Positions 11,991-25,190 of a stretch of DNA of 64,000 bases are shown piece after piece. Location of the stretch: the NCBI GenBank assembly GCA_038380795.1, contig CM076261.1, positions 11,910,556-11,974,555 of the forward strand, given 5' to 3'. Numbering within the stretch: position 1 is the stretch's first letter; each line of letters opens with the position of its first letter. The notes under the pieces are model-generated. The model had not been told where the DNA came from. It saw only the letters and a program-made list of their open reading frames with translations, and did not search any database. A program made the position numbers and the translations under genes. The DNA is from Pyrocephalus nanus (Eukaryota > Chordata > Aves > Passeriformes > Tyrannidae).

Positions 11991-14840
11991 GATTTTGGAT
12001 CCATTATTCATTTAAAACAGAACTTTTCAGAAATGTTTGGTTTAATTATGATAGTTCCTATGTTCTTGATAAGCAATTTTCTAAACCCTTTTTTTTATGC
12101 TAGTTTAATTATGGCAAGGTTTAGATAACTTTGGAGTATGATATCCATCAGATTCCTTTACAGAATATCAATGAATTAAGAAGAGTGGATGCTATTGTTA
12201 CTTGGTTTGGAGAAGTATCATCAATACTACAAAAATTCATTACAAAGAAAATAATCTTCTTTTGTGTGAAAAGAAAATAATTTACATGCATAAAAGTTGT
12301 CATTTTTTTTCTTTAATTCAAAGCAGACAATTCTTATAAGTGAAAGAAATTAATCAAGGGAGCTGTAATAGAATGTTGGGATTTGGATAATATTTTATTT
12401 TCAACTTTTTAATAAAAGATGTAAAATTTATCTAGAATATGTATCTCTTATGGTAAAATATTTCAGTCCTGACTGATAAATAAGTGTCTCAGAAGATATA
12501 TTAAGCCCTAAAATTATTTTGGAAAAAAAAAAATAGGAGGACTGAGAAGAGAAACTTGTCGTAGTGGTCAGTAATAGTTTCCAAAAGACAGCTTAGATTC
12601 AGTGTTGTAAAGGATTTGAAAGCAAATAGGATCCATTTATTCAACCATATAAATTAAACAAAAATTAATAAATGAGGAGGAAAAGGAAATTTTTTGACGG
12701 GGAAAATATTAGAGATAATCTAACCATTATTCAGAACAGCTATATTTATAGTTTTTCCTCATGGTTTTCTAGTAACAGTGATGCTCCCACTGGTCATATA
12801 AAAAAAAAATTAATACACAGAAATAAAAGCTCAAACTGGAAAAGAAGTTGTAAAAGAGCGGGATATGTTTATACTGAAATAACTAGGCAATTAAAAGCAC
12901 AAAGTTGTCAAATGACATATATAAAAGCACAAGTCGTCAGTTTCTAAAAGTAGAACTTAGTTATATCATTAGAGGGATGGAACTATAATATATGTAAAAA
13001 GAGGAAAGAATGGTTCTCAGCAAAGTTAAGAGTTGAGAATTTATACTGAAGAAATATGAAAATAAAGAGGAAAAATAGATGGAAGAATCTACAACAAGCA
13101 ATGGGATAACAATATGTGGGTTTTTTTTAGCTCTGCCATAAATAACATAACTAATAAAACACTGAAGAAAATATAATAAATCTTTACATTTTAGGTCATT
13201 TGATACAATGTCTTACGGTAAAATCTTTATTTGACATAAAGATAGAACTTAGCACAAGCTTAATAACTTATTTTTTAAAAATTGGTTAAAGGTGAAATGG
13301 TCTTATTGAAAGGAAAAATAATGAGCTGTAATGAGAATAACTGTGAAGGTCATAAGGAATATCTTGGAATTGATTACATTTAATATTTTCTTAATGACCT
13401 TGGTAAAACAAGTTGGAAGGTGTTTAAGGAATCAGAAAAAAATTTGTAAGATACAATAAATGAAGAGTGTGAAGAATATTTCACATTAAACACCTGGGTA
13501 ACCTTGAAGACAGAACAATGGAAATTATGTGACACTTATCAGTATAATATGTAAAAGTTGGATAGTAAAGAGACTCAGTAGTGTTTTTTCCCAGTATAAA
13601 CACTGATGATGATGAGCCAAAGGCTTGCCTAGTTTCTGAGTAGGGCAAGTTTCACTTTTAGGCTTTACCTATCGCTGTGTAGGACTGAGCCTGGTGATCT
13701 AGGAAATCAGTCTATTGCTTTGTTAAGCTCTAAGACTCAGTAAATTTTCGCTTCAGTGAATACTGTGGTTTAAATACAAATTATAATTTAATTTGCTTAA
13801 AATTTTCCATCTTGTAATTAAATTAAATATTGTGTTATTCATGACAAAGAACTTTTTAATATTTCCTGTATTGTTTATCTGATTTCTAAAGAAAATTCTC
13901 CTAATCTTTCCATGTCAAAGCTTTTTCATCTTTACCATTTTCATAATTTTTCTTAATTACTCAATATCTGGCTTATCCTCCAACTTTGATATTACTATCA
14001 AAAAAAATTATAAAATCGGAATCACCCTTCATTAGCTCATATTTATATTAATTTTCATAGTCTTCTGACAAACTTTGATTTCTCGACATGATGGAAAGTT
14101 TTACTAGTGCTAGTCTGAAAGAAAACAAACAACAAACTCAAACATATAAAACTTTTTTTGACAAAGTTACTAGAGTTCTTAATTTGTGCCAGGATTTATC
14201 TGAGTAAAAAGAGAAACTGAAAAAGAATTTGTCTATGTTAATTTCTTTTTCTTGTCAGTTGAATGCAATTATGTTGAATAAGATGTCAGGTAGTTTTATA
14301 CCTAACCATAGCACAGAACAAATCAATGTGAAAGTAATGAACTAAATAAATTATATATACCAATTGGGTCAGATTCATTGTCACCAAAAGAAGCAATCAT
14401 GTATGCATTTTCTGGGGATTCATTTCCAATTTACACACCTGTTACATTGAGCCATTTTAACCCCTTGTGGATGCTTTTTTTTTCTTTTTTTATGTTTCAG
14501 GACCTAATTGTCTCTTCTTGTTAATGATATTTCCTTGAAATTACTGTTGCAAACACAACAGTGACAGCAGGTGATCAACACTTTACATTCTCATCATCAC
14601 AGCTTGTCAACTATTTTATATAAGTCAAAAATCTGTTCTTCCTATTTTAACTGCAGCGGTAGGCATGAAGATCAGTTACATTTTTATTCTCTTCTAATAA
14701 ACCCTATAAATCAAACCAAAAAGGAACATTTTAAAGTGTCATTGTTGTCTTCATAACCAGAACTCCAGAATCAAAGTCGAAAGAAGTTACCACAGTTTGG
14801 TCTTTCTTGGTACATATTCCATGCTATTATAATTCAACCT
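11991..14840. other. AT-rich sequence, no gene seen
   Basis: About 2.85 kb of very AT-rich DNA with many A- and T-runs. The one frame above 90 codons (12672-12947) is Lys/Ser/Asn-rich and unrecognised. I see no repeat family. Confidence 0.6.
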
Positions 14841-15530
14841 TGGTTTAACCTGGGCTGGCTGGCTGATGTCTATTCAGCTGCTCTCTCACTCACCCTCCTC
14901 AACAGCACAGTGACACAAAATGAAGCAAAGAGATAAAGACAAGGAGATCACTTACCAATTACTGTCAAAACAGACTCAACTTGGTGAAAATCAATTTAAT
15001 TTATTGCTGAATAAAATGTATTTATATGGTGAGAAACAAAGACAAAAACTAAAATAGATTCTCCCCACTCCTCTCCTTCCCAGACTCGACTCCTTCATGC
15101 TTGTCGATTCTACAAAGCCATGTCCCCACAGAAGGATGAGGAGTTGTGGTCAGTCTATCACAGTTCCTTTCTGCTGCTGTTCCTCCTCTCACTTCTCCAA
15201 CATGGGTTCTGTCCACAGACTGCAGTCTCTCAGGATAAACCTGCTACAGTGTGATCTCTCCAATGGCTGCGAGACAACCTCTGCTCCAGCACCTGGAGCA
15301 CCTCCTCCCTCTCTTTCTTCTCTCACCTTGGCATCTTCAGGCTGTTTCTATCACAATTTTTTCCTCACTCCTCTCATTACCTCATGGCATTTCTTACCCT
15401 ATCTTACATTTCTTATCACCATTCTGTGATGATATCAGCTGTAGCCTGTAGTGGGTCTGTTGGAGTCAACTGGAAACGGTAGCTCATAGGGGTGACGCTG
15501 CAGCATCAGTGCACTTGCATCCCATATTCT
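14841..15530 (-). mobile_element. Degraded endogenous retrovirus LTR (minus strand)
   Basis: The order of blocks matches an abundant avian LTR family that I recognise by content but will not name. It opens with the complement of the LTR 3' end ('tggtttaacctgggctggct'). Next come 'gagataaagacaaggagatc', 'cacttaccaattactgtcaa' and 'aatcaatttaatttattgct', the region with the polyadenylation signal on the minus strand. A C-rich block of the 'ctccaacatgggttc' type follows, then 'cagcacctggagcacctcct', and finally the U3 end around 'gtagtgggtctgttggagtc'. Several copies of the internal 'ctccagcgtgggtcc'-type unit seem lost. The 110- and 66-codon plus-strand frames (15097-15451) are shadows. No intact target duplication was seen. 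Confidence 0.75.
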
Positions 15531-18500
15531 GGAAATGTCACTTTTAAAAATGAAAGTTTAATTGATAAAACAGTTATTTGCATTTTGGCAAATAAGGAGA
15601 CCCTGGCTTCCTTAATCTCGGTAAGAATAGTTTGCATTCCAGTTCTTTTCTGTAACCATTGGAATACAGTTAAGTATTTATGGGGAGTTCCTTAATATTC
15701 TGTTATGTGTCTTTACATTTCAGACATCCATCTTCACCTTCATGACAGCTTTTGAAATATAAAAGTCTTAATTTTTCATGCTTTCTTAAATACAGTTCAA
15801 TGTTGAAAATGAGTATGAAAACATAAAGTCAAGGATGAAAAATTATTCCACACGATGACAGCTTTGCAGCAGCACTGTTAAAGAAGAAAAAAATAGAAAA
15901 GCTTGTCGGAGTTAGGGACCTGGTGAATAAGGAGGTACACCATATGGGGACACACATATAAAAACATGTGCAGACACCTGTGTTTCAGTTTCCCATGGCT
16001 TTCCATGATGGTGCCTATTAAGCTCGCAAAGACAGTGACTTACGTCAGTCAGTCTGCCATTACAACCTGTGGTTGAACGGAGACAGAAATATCAGTTCAC
16101 ATCTTGTCTAATTTAATGACAGAATACTAGTTAGCAATTTGGTGTTACCAAAGGAAAAAGCATATTGCTGCTGGAGAATAGCTGTCTACAGGCTGGGTAG
16201 CATTGTCAAAAGGGAAATTAATTGACATTCTGCCCAGTATTCCTAGTAGAACTATAAGGACTGAACAGATGATGAATTATTTTGGTTATTAACAGAGTTT
16301 TGAGCTGCACGGTTAATATAACTGTGAAAATCTTGATTTTGGCAACTCAAGGATAAAAAAATCACAAGCTCGACCTGGGTGATATCAACTGACAGTAAAG
16401 ACCCCTCCTACCCACCATCAGTTGTATCATAATAGCTTTGTAATCTGTTGTAAACTGATATCTTTCCTGGACCCTATAATTTCATATCTACGTATTGTGC
16501 CTTTATTATAAATATATATAAACATACACATATATTAATGATATTAGTGGTACCTATTTTCCCCTGTATCTATCACTTGTTCCCATCTCCCAGACCAGCA
16601 TACATTAGCCCTGATATTGATAATAGAAGGCACATGCTTCACATCAATGACATTTGAAATCCCTGGTGCTGTAGGTGAGTACTTAGTGCTTCTCAAAATA
16701 AAACTCATGTAACTTGCCCCCTGTGTACAGAAAGAAATTGTAATGATTTAGTTAAATCAATTCTTAAATTGATTTAGAGCAGTTAAATCCCTTGTGTAAA
16801 TGCTCTTAAATTGGCTTAAGGTTGGCTAATATTGATGTATCTTATTCATTTTGATCTAGAATTTAATTCTATTAAATTGGCTAAAATTATTTGTATACAC
16901 TAGAGCCTCAAGTCTAGCAGTCTAAATTGAATTTCACGCTGCAGGGTCAATGGACCTCAGTGAAGTTAGAACCTATACCGACACAACAATTTTAGAAATT
17001 ACTTCTGAGGGCCCAATAATCAGCAACTAAAAAAAATAAGCAGAAGTTTGCAATGAATACTAATAACTAGACATTATTCTGGAGATCTTATCTAAGGGAT
17101 GCTTTTTTTTTAAATTCTGAGGCTGGTGATACACAAGGCAACAAACTTTGAGAAAATGAGGGCAAAAGTTAAATACATGCTGTGCATTTTTCTGTCTTTC
17201 TTCTGTTTCCAGCTTAAATTTGCTTGCTGACTATTGATAGGCCCACCAGGTTTGGCACAATAGTGAGAAAAAAGATATGCAAGACCATCTGTCAGTAACA
17301 GTTCCAGTTCATCACAACTTCTAGTATATATTATGTGCAAGACAAAAGTACCTGTGCCCGTCTTGGCTGCAGAACCCAGGAAATTACAGATGAGAAAAAG
17401 GAAAAAGAAATATAAAATTTGCAAATTCTCTTTTCCCAGAGACAATGAACTATTTTTTTAACAACACAGAGAAATCAATATTCTTTCTTGGTTCATCCAC
17501 ATTTCCAGCTCCTACTGCAATTACTTCATTCAGTCAAACATGTGCATATATACAGTATATTTTTGAGACTTTGGTAATGCAGGCTGGAACCAGAATGGAA
17601 AGAAATACCTTGAGTAAGATAGAGGATAAGCAGAAAGTAGGAGGAAATAATAAAAATATATTATTTCAAATATTTAAGCTCCTTCTCATTATTAATTTCA
17701 GTGTAACAAAAATTGCTAGTTACTCCTCAGTCAGCATTGATAAATTGGCAGCTGCACAAATGCAGCTTCTTTCTCTGACTTTGGCTTCCGTGTGTTTCTG
17801 CTAGATTTGGATTGAAATGGAAGGCAGAAACCCTGTCTGCCTGGCTCAGGCTCCTTTGCTTACAGTCCTAACAGCTTTGTTTCATTCTTTTGTGCCAATA
17901 GAATTTTAAACATTTTTTAAAAAATTATTTTCCTACTGGTTACACTGGAAGGGTTATGTAAATCAAGGTGCCTTTTGAATGCATAGAGATATGGTCCCAA
18001 ACAATAGCAGTTGCTATGGGAGCAGAGTGTGGTGCTTTATGCAGACATGAAGAAAGAGGAATGGAGAAGCACAAATGTGGTACAGATTGGCACAGGTACT
18101 CATTGGTTCTGAGCACAATGTTAGTTCCCTTAAATATACTGTGGTAAATCACATTTATACATCAGAGGATACAAAAGTTTATATTTAACTTAGTTCCGTT
18201 TACTTACATATAAGAAGATTTATGGTCACTAGGAGGCTTATTAGCATTGATTTTCATAGTTCCCCATCAGGATTAATGTGTCCTTGGTAGAGGAAATTAT
18301 CCGGAGTTTATATAAAATGCTAGCTGGAATGATTCCATGTATACTTAGCAGATTTGTATTATCTTGTGGGGATCCAGACAAAAAAATCCTGTTTTTCTGA
18401 ACAACTGAAAAATAACATTATTAAGAAATAATGCAGTCATATATTAATGCAGTAATGAGAGTGCCAACTTTGTTTAAAATTCTACGGTCAAAAAGGGGTA

Positions 18501-20295
18501 TTTGCAAACCAGGGAACCAGTCAGTCCAAAAAGGATCAAATTGCATTATATTTCCTTTTGTAAAACATTAAAGATCTACAGTTACTTTCATGACTAATAA
18601 GGCAGCCTGTAATGTGTGCAAGTAACTTTCCAACGTGGCTGAAGCAGAGAGAGGAAGACTGGGTTTTAACAGATTCAGGAAGGATTTGAGGATTTACTTA
18701 TTTTCAGGTTGTCTAAACCATAGTTTAGATCTGCATCAGCTCAGTGGGAAGGCAGCCTTAAAAAACAAATTTAACGATTGGCTTAATTTGTACTCATTTC
18801 TTTTAATCATATTATTTTCATGAAGGAATCTTTAAAATTATCATTTTACTCATCCAAATTCATCAGGTATAGGAACCCATCAGAACAGTTAACTGACCTT
18901 GTTATATATTTTTCCCTTTCGTATACCTATTTATATCCTCTGGTGAAATTACTCAGTTTAGCTCCCAATAAGCTGCCCTTGGAGCTTGCCAGTCTGTGAA
19001 AAGCTCAAGTACTCCCTCTTCAGTTGTGCAATTTTTTCACACTAATATCTGTTTGCATTTTGGATTTTTTTTTTTTTTTCTCCACAACACAAAAAAGCTC
19101 TTGCTTTCTCTGGACTTTTAAAATTTATAAAAATTTACTTTAAAGGTAAAGGTGCTTCATCAAGTGCACCGTGAGCACTTTCTTCCTGCCCCAGCATAAT
19201 AACACATGCTGACATTATCTGGACAAAAATGTTTCTGAAGGGACAGGAAATGCACAGACATATAACTGTAGGAACTGTCATAAGATACAGTTGTGAACTT
19301 TAGCTGGGTCTGCTTTTACTGCATTTACAGGACAATCTGACAGTGTGTGTACAGCCAGCTAGCAAGGATGCTGGAACTCATTAGACCACTAGTCTCCACT
19401 GCTTTCAATACTATCTCCCTAGCCTTAGAGTGCATTAGGTATTTATACAATCGGTGTTGAGTAGCAGACATGTTAGTAGAAATTTTTTAAGTAATATACA
19501 AGTTATCAGCCTTCTACAAACTTGAGTGCTCACCTGGAATATAGTCCAAAAATCTTTCTTCCATTTTCCATTTAGCTGTTTATTCTAAAATTATTCCAAC
19601 TGTTGAAATATTTTATTCATCAGTTTCTTTTTAATAAATATTGACTTTAACCCCTGTATTTTTTGAAAATTACTAAATCCTGAAATGGATAATGCCAGAA
19701 TAATAAATACAAAATATGGTAATATATTGTAGCCTGCTTTCAGTTTCTATCAATATTCCTGACAAAAAAAATAACATCTATTGTTAGGATTTTTTCCTAA
19801 ATCCACTGTCTCTCAGTGACAGACTGAAGTGATATTTTTAGGCAAAAACAGCCACTTTGAGCCTGACTGGATTTGCTGGTTTACTCAGTAGTGATTCTGT
19901 ACTGATGAAGACTGGGAGAACCACAGTGGTGCTAGCTGGTTAGAATTTGAGATAATACTAGACCTAGAATTAACTAGCTAATAAACTAGCAAAATGATTG
20001 AGCTATTTCCATTTAAAGAAACTGTTAGTCTGCTCCTAGAAGACTGAGGTAACCCACACTGCAAGGTACTGCAGACCTTGCCAACAGCCGTGCAAAAGGG
20101 AACATAGTTTTTTTGTTGTTGTTTACAAAAAATCCAGACACTGCAAGTGATGCTGGTGATTAGACGAAAAAATGCTTCTCTCCTCCCTCAGTAGACCTCT
20201 AGCAGATGATGTACTTTCCCAGACAGAAATTTCCTTAACTCAGGCAATAGCTTCACACACAGAATAAGCTGGAGCATGCCAATCTACCAGTCTAT
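15531..20295. other. AT-rich sequence, no gene seen
   Basis: Almost 5 kb without a recognisable repeat or gene. It contains a T-run at 19066-19079 and short TTAAAT-rich stretches at 16740-16830. The frames at 17110-17445 (minus, 111 codons) and 17445-17804 (plus, 119 codons) abut and run in opposite directions. Neither has a recognised motif, and there is no clear splice context. This is one of the longest repeat-free blocks of the window and so the best place to look for conserved non-coding DNA. Confidence 0.5.
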
Positions 20296-20330
20296 CACCA
20301 GTAGGACCTACTGGTGCTAGTCCTAGCACC
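20296..20330. repeat. Two overlapping palindromes sharing one arm
   Basis: CACCAGTAGG-A-CCTACTGGTG (20296-20316) is a perfect 10-bp inverted repeat with a 1-base centre. GGTGCTAG-TC-CTAGCACC (20313-20330) is a perfect 8-bp inverted repeat with a 2-base centre. They share GGTG at 20313-20316, so only one could extrude or fold fully at a time. It lies about 170 bp before a solo LTR. The function is unknown and it may be chance. Confidence 0.7.
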
Positions 20331-20500
20331 GTGAGCTCCACAGTCACACAGTGAACTAGAGAAAAAATAATCTCATCTAAAATCATTCCCTTTTTTTTTT
20401 CCCCTGGTATGAAGGACAGACATTTTTATGAACATCTAAATATATGCATGCTTGTTGCAGTATGCTTTTGGTATAGAAAAGTATGCTGAAGTTCTAATGT

Positions 20501-20892
20501 TGTTTAAAGTGAACATGCTTCCAAAATGGTGGTGTAACTCTTTGTGTAAACCTTTCTCCTTCCCAAGATCCAGTACCTGTATCTTTGGAATGTCTAAGAG
20601 ATAACTGGAAGGTCATCTATTGGTTGTTAACCCTTTCTTGTCATTGGTTGTTTGTAAGACCTCCTGGACTCCTAATGGTCACTTTGTAATTCCCCCAAGA
20701 GCTATTTAAGCAGTTACCCAGAACAATAAACTCTCTCTGCCTGCTCTCCCTGCCAGCAGCTCGTCTCATGTGGTCTCTGTCAGGGGCATGGAGACCTCGT
20801 GGTGGGGGGGAGGGGGAGGGCACGCTCTCCCCTGGAGCAAGGGGTAAAAGGAAAAGCCCTTTGCCTGGGGTTCCCCCTCCCATCCACCTTCA
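20501..20892 (+). mobile_element. Solo LTR of an endogenous retrovirus, about 392 bp
   Basis: This region has promoter-to-polyadenylation order typical of an LTR. Two copies of attggttgtt (20619-20628 and 20643-20652) read as CCAAT boxes in reverse orientation. A TATA-like ctatttaag follows at 20702-20710, and an aataaa at 20725-20730 is followed by a C/T-rich and then G-rich U5-like part. If the element starts at TGTTTAAAG (20501) and ends at CCACCTTCA (20892), it is flanked by atgt on both sides (20497-20500 and 20893-20896). That would be a 4-bp target duplication, the size used by gammaretrovirus-like (ERV1) elements. The boundaries were chosen to fit, so they are tentative. No internal retroviral genes follow, hence a solo LTR. 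Confidence 0.62.
20725..20730 (+). terminator. LTR polyadenylation signal AATAAA
   Basis: A canonical AATAAA lies 15 bp after the TATA-like box of the LTR and is followed by a pyrimidine-rich run. In an LTR of this layout it would mark the end of R. Its activity is inferred from position only. Confidence 0.5.
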
Positions 20893-22361
20893 ATGTTTGT
20901 TCACATGCTAATTTATGTTGAATACTCAAATCAAGTTTAAGAGTCCTGGCAGAAATAATCATCAATTACTTTTTTAATGTGTGATGGTTATATTTTATAA
21001 ACCAAAGGAAAGTAATAAAATAAAGAATAAATCAAAGGTGAATATTGTCCTTTAAAATGAATATTTTAAAACAATAATTATTAAAATTATATTCCATAGT
21101 ACTTGGTTTTGTTAGATTTATTTTGTAATTGAAATAATATTTATGTTTAAAATTTTATTAACCTATATAGATTTTTCCTTCAAATGTTCTTGTAAAAACA
21201 ATTTTTAAAAAGGACACGCAGAAAAAAACCTTTAATTTTCTATTCAGAAGAACCATTTTTAAATTCTTTTTTCAGTCTTCTGGCAAGACCAACCTTTTAA
21301 CTCCTATGCCTATGATGCAGACCAAAATTACTTCTTTCTGTGCATGAGTAAGCTCAAAGATGTTCAAGCTTAGTTATTATAGTTTTCCCGAACACAGTGT
21401 CCAAATTCTTGGGTTCAGTAGGTAATAGGTCACTCAAGTGGACTAGTGAAAACATAGATTCCCTATGGTATCTAGTCTCTTCAGTCAAGGGAATAATTTT
21501 CTACCTATTATGTAAAGAAATTTTGGAAATACGCATTGTAAAATGAAATTGTAAAGAAATAGAAAAATGGATTGTATAAAGAAAAGCAGGAAAAGTAAAG
21601 CTTGATGAATCTTTTTATTCCAAGTGGTTTACTATGGAATTATGCTCCCCTTTGAAATTCTGATTTTTAAAGTGCAAGAAAGAGATTCTATTAGTAGCTG
21701 AAACAGTACTCGGTAGGCTAGTCTCTTGTTTCAACAGAATAATTAAAATCCAAATCTACCAGTAAGGTTCAATTATTATCCAGACTCTGAGATATACTAA
21801 CTCTACAATAAAATGAGAATCTGCCTGACTGTATTTTACAGACATATGAAAAAACTCTAGAGACTTTTTTTTGCAGTCCCTGAATTGAATTTAATAGAAG
21901 CTTAGTGAGACAAACAATGTAAAACTAGATTAAATCATTTCAGCATTCTAGCAAGCATCTTTAACGTTCTCTTACTATTTCAATAACTGTAATAATGTAC
22001 ATTATGCATAAAGAGAAAAGATTCAGATAAACAAATTAGACTTTAGATTAAAATACTGGTCATACCAGAGCTTCCATTTTTGTAGATGAAGCTTTAATAC
22101 ATTTAAATTAGAAAGACACTTACTGGGTTATGGCAATGCCGAATCAAGTAAATGACGGACACTACAATAAGATTTTCAAAGCTATTTAAGAGCTTTGATA
22201 AAATAATTGCCTGGGTGTGCTTAATTTCAAAAGTGTCCTAATATAATTCCCATTGAGAACGCAAATTTTTTTTTAATTAAAAATCCAACATGCTCCTTTC
22301 TCTAAAAGTGATGCCATCACAAAATCAGTCTGATTAGTTCAATTATACTGTCTATAACGTC
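20893..22361. other. AT-rich sequence, no gene seen
   Basis: About 1.5 kb of AT-rich DNA between two LTR pieces. No open frame above 60 codons and no repeat family was recognised. Confidence 0.6.
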
Positions 22362-22655
22362 TGTTGTGGTTTAACCTCAGACAGAAGCTCATTCCCATGC
22401 AGCCACTCGCTCACTCCCCCACCAGAGGGATGGGGGAGAGAATCAGAAGGGTAAAAGTGAGAAAACTCTTAGGTTGAGATAAAGACAGTTTAACAGGGAA
22501 AGCAAAAGCTGTATGTGTAAGCAAAGCAAATAAAGAATTCATACACTGCTTCCCATGGGCAAGCAGACTTTCAGCCATCCCCCAGGAAAGCAGTGCTCCA
22601 TCATGTGCAATGGTGACTTGGTGAGACAAATGCCATCACTCCAAACATCCCCCAT
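22362..22655 (-). mobile_element. ERVL-like LTR, R/U5 part only (minus strand)
   Basis: The piece starts with the complement of an LTR 3' end (tgttgtggtttaacctcag). It continues with 'actcgctcactcccccacca', 'gagggatgggggagagaatc', 'agaagggtaaaagtgagaaa', 'actcttaggttgagataaag', 'cttcccatgggcaagcagac' and 'ccatcactccaaacatcccc'. This is the 3' half of a common avian LTR whose other end reads TGTGCTGGTTTTGGC. The upstream U3 half is missing here. The 72-codon minus frame at 22411-22629 lies in the LTR and is not a gene. Confidence 0.82.
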
Positions 22656-25110
22656 CAGAATTCACATGTGAGTCATCTTTCTTTTGCTGTGGCATCTTAA
22701 TGTAACTGACTTCAGGGCTGAGACAGGATTGTAAACATAAGGGCTGTGTGGATGTCCCTAGCTTGTGTACCAGTTGCAGAAGCAGGGACATGTTCCTTTG
22801 CCTGTCCATTTTCTAATTTGATTTTTTTCCATAGTCTATAAGTAAAAACTATTAAACATTTTCACATGATATATTATTATTTCAAATCACCATCTAACTT
22901 GTTTTGTCCTTGGTTTATTTCAGGACATGCCTTTGTGAATCCAACATTCATAGGCGATTCAAATATTTTGTTTACACTAGACCAATGTTAACTGAACCCA
23001 TATGCTACTAATTTTGTCACACAGTAATCATTCCCAACTAATCATAGTCATCGACAGTAAAATTAATGGCCAATTATGTGATTGTTTGCAACAATTCATA
23101 TTTACAAGATAGGATTTAAATTTCTAATTCCACTCCTTAAAAACTTGAAACAAATTGGACTCTATAAAATTGTAACTAGATTAACAGGATTGTCTCTTTT
23201 AAAGGAAGAAAAGAGCAAAAGAAAAGCAAAGGAGGCTGGTAGCCTTTTAAAACTGAATCAGCCACTGGAAGAAATGACATATTGTACACAAACCCAAATG
23301 TCAGGTGACATGATCAAAAATTAATGTTTTCTCCTGAAAAGCTTATTTCTTTTGGTATATGCCTTTGTTATCACAAATGCATTAAAAGTAAAGCCATGAG
23401 AATCTTCACAGAAAAAGAACTTCTGCCAAGACTTGAGAAAAATCTGTTGGTAATGAGTCTCTAGAGTTACACTTCGTATAAAAAAAGGTCACTGTAAACT
23501 GACCTTACAAAGCATCCACCTGTCTATCCCATCACATATTGGCTTTTACTAAACAACAATGAAAAAAAAATCCCTAAAGGTTTCCACTTCTTCCCCTTCT
23601 CTTCATTCGGAAGAAAAGACAAAAGAATTATTTGCTGCCATTGAGATAAAGGTGAAATAGCAGACATTTTATTGCTGATTTTCAGAGAAAGGATGACAGA
23701 GAGCAAAGGAATCATTTGGCTTGTGGGGTGAAAAATTAATAAGAATACTGTAGATGAGAAATCAATGCCATAAAGTGCATTAAAATGTGATCTAAAAGAA
23801 TGGACATAAAAGCTTGCTTTGTCTTTTAGTATTAGTTAGTATGGCAATGTATTAGCTCTTTCTAAATAGCTGATGGTACTGAGAAAAAAAGATGAAGTGA
23901 GAGACAGTTCCTTCTGCTTGAAATCTTTCCTTTTGCACAATGTCAGTGTTCTAGCACACACATATATATATATATATGCATATATAAAATTCCCCCTTCA
24001 GAAAGAAAATATATTGTGAAAATTTCTAAAATTATTGCAGGCCTGTGGTTCCCAATACCATGAAGTGTCATATTACATGTAGTTGCCTATTCAAACCATA
24101 ACCCCTGTTATGAGCTCTGCAAAATAAAACCAACAAAACTGTTAACAACAATGAGCAGCACAACCTCAGTATTGCTTAAGAACATTAGGAACACTGTAGA
24201 AGAGACTGTCCAATCTCATTAGCCATTAACCTTAAACACTGCACATGCTAATTATTCTGCCTTTACTGTGCTACTCTTACCAGAGCATCCCAAAAGCATA
24301 ACTGTCCCATCTAGAGCACTTGCAAACCTTCTTTAAAAACCTTTTTTGAAAAGAGAAACCGGCAGAGGGGTTTATCTAGAACTGTTTTCCTACTCTCATA
24401 GAGTTTGCCTAAGGGAGCTTTTTAGTTTGTTTGCTTGTTTGTAATGAATATCAAAAGATTTGATCTAAACTATTCTACGGTGAAGATTTTTCAGAAATAA
24501 GCTGTTTTCAGATGTTAAGATTCCTCATCTTTTATTGTTACAAGGAAAGGATAATGGCTAAACAACTCTCATATAACAAAAAAGGGTCAATACTTTCTGT
24601 ACAACTGTCAGCCCCATTTCTTCTAAGTGGAGAAAGGTCAGACGTGTCTAGAGAAGAATAAGGATTAGTATGTATCTAAATCAAAATGGAACGAAAAAAT
24701 GCCAAAAAGAAATTATAAAGAAAATCTTAGAAGAAATAACCTAGGTGAGACCAGGTAACACGATATTAACCTGCCTTTGAAGAATGTTAATAACTCTAAC
24801 TTTAAGTCAAAGTTTATATTTATGGAATAAAAAAAGGAAAAGTATTATGTATGTTTCCAGTATGAGGAGGTGTATATTCTGAGATAAAATTTTTTTTTGC
24901 TTTAAGATTGCTTGGAGAATACTTGGAATAGAAAATAGAAAAAATACGTTTGTATTAGGGACCTGTAACATCCCCAGAAGCTGGTAGTCAAAAATGTGTA
25001 ATAAAACTTGTGTAAGTATATAAATAAAATAAAAGCATATGATGACATTTTCTGCAAAATAGCACAAATTTGTTTTAAACTAAACATTTAAGTGTTTTTT
25101 TTAGGGGTCA
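22656..25110. other. AT-rich sequence, no gene seen
   Basis: About 2.5 kb of AT-rich DNA. An alternating (AT)n stretch lies at about 23958-23989. The 60- to 90-codon frames (23082-23324, 23524-23715, 24807-25087) are unrecognised. Confidence 0.55.
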
Positions 25111-25190
25111 GATTCATAGAATGGGAAAATTATAGAATTGTGTCCCTTGTGTTAAAAGGGGCTTTAAATATAAGCTAGTCATCTGTACGT
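25111..25190 (-). repeat. Degenerate CR1 LINE 3' terminus
   Basis: Minus-strand remnant readable as a worn CR1 end: 'gattcatagaatgggaaaat', 'tatagaattgtg', then 'aaaaggggctttaaatataagctagtc', which aligns by eye with the family's 'ggaagggaccttaaagatcatctagtc' phrase. Divergence is high, so this is an old insertion. Confidence 0.55.

Noticed and set aside
15097..15451. 110- and 66-codon plus-strand frames
   Set aside because: They are within a degraded LTR on the opposite strand, and stop-poor composition explains them.
17110..17804. Back-to-back 111- and 119-codon frames
   Set aside because: There is no recognisable motif, no splice context and AT-rich composition. Frames of this size are expected now and then in 64 kb on six frames.
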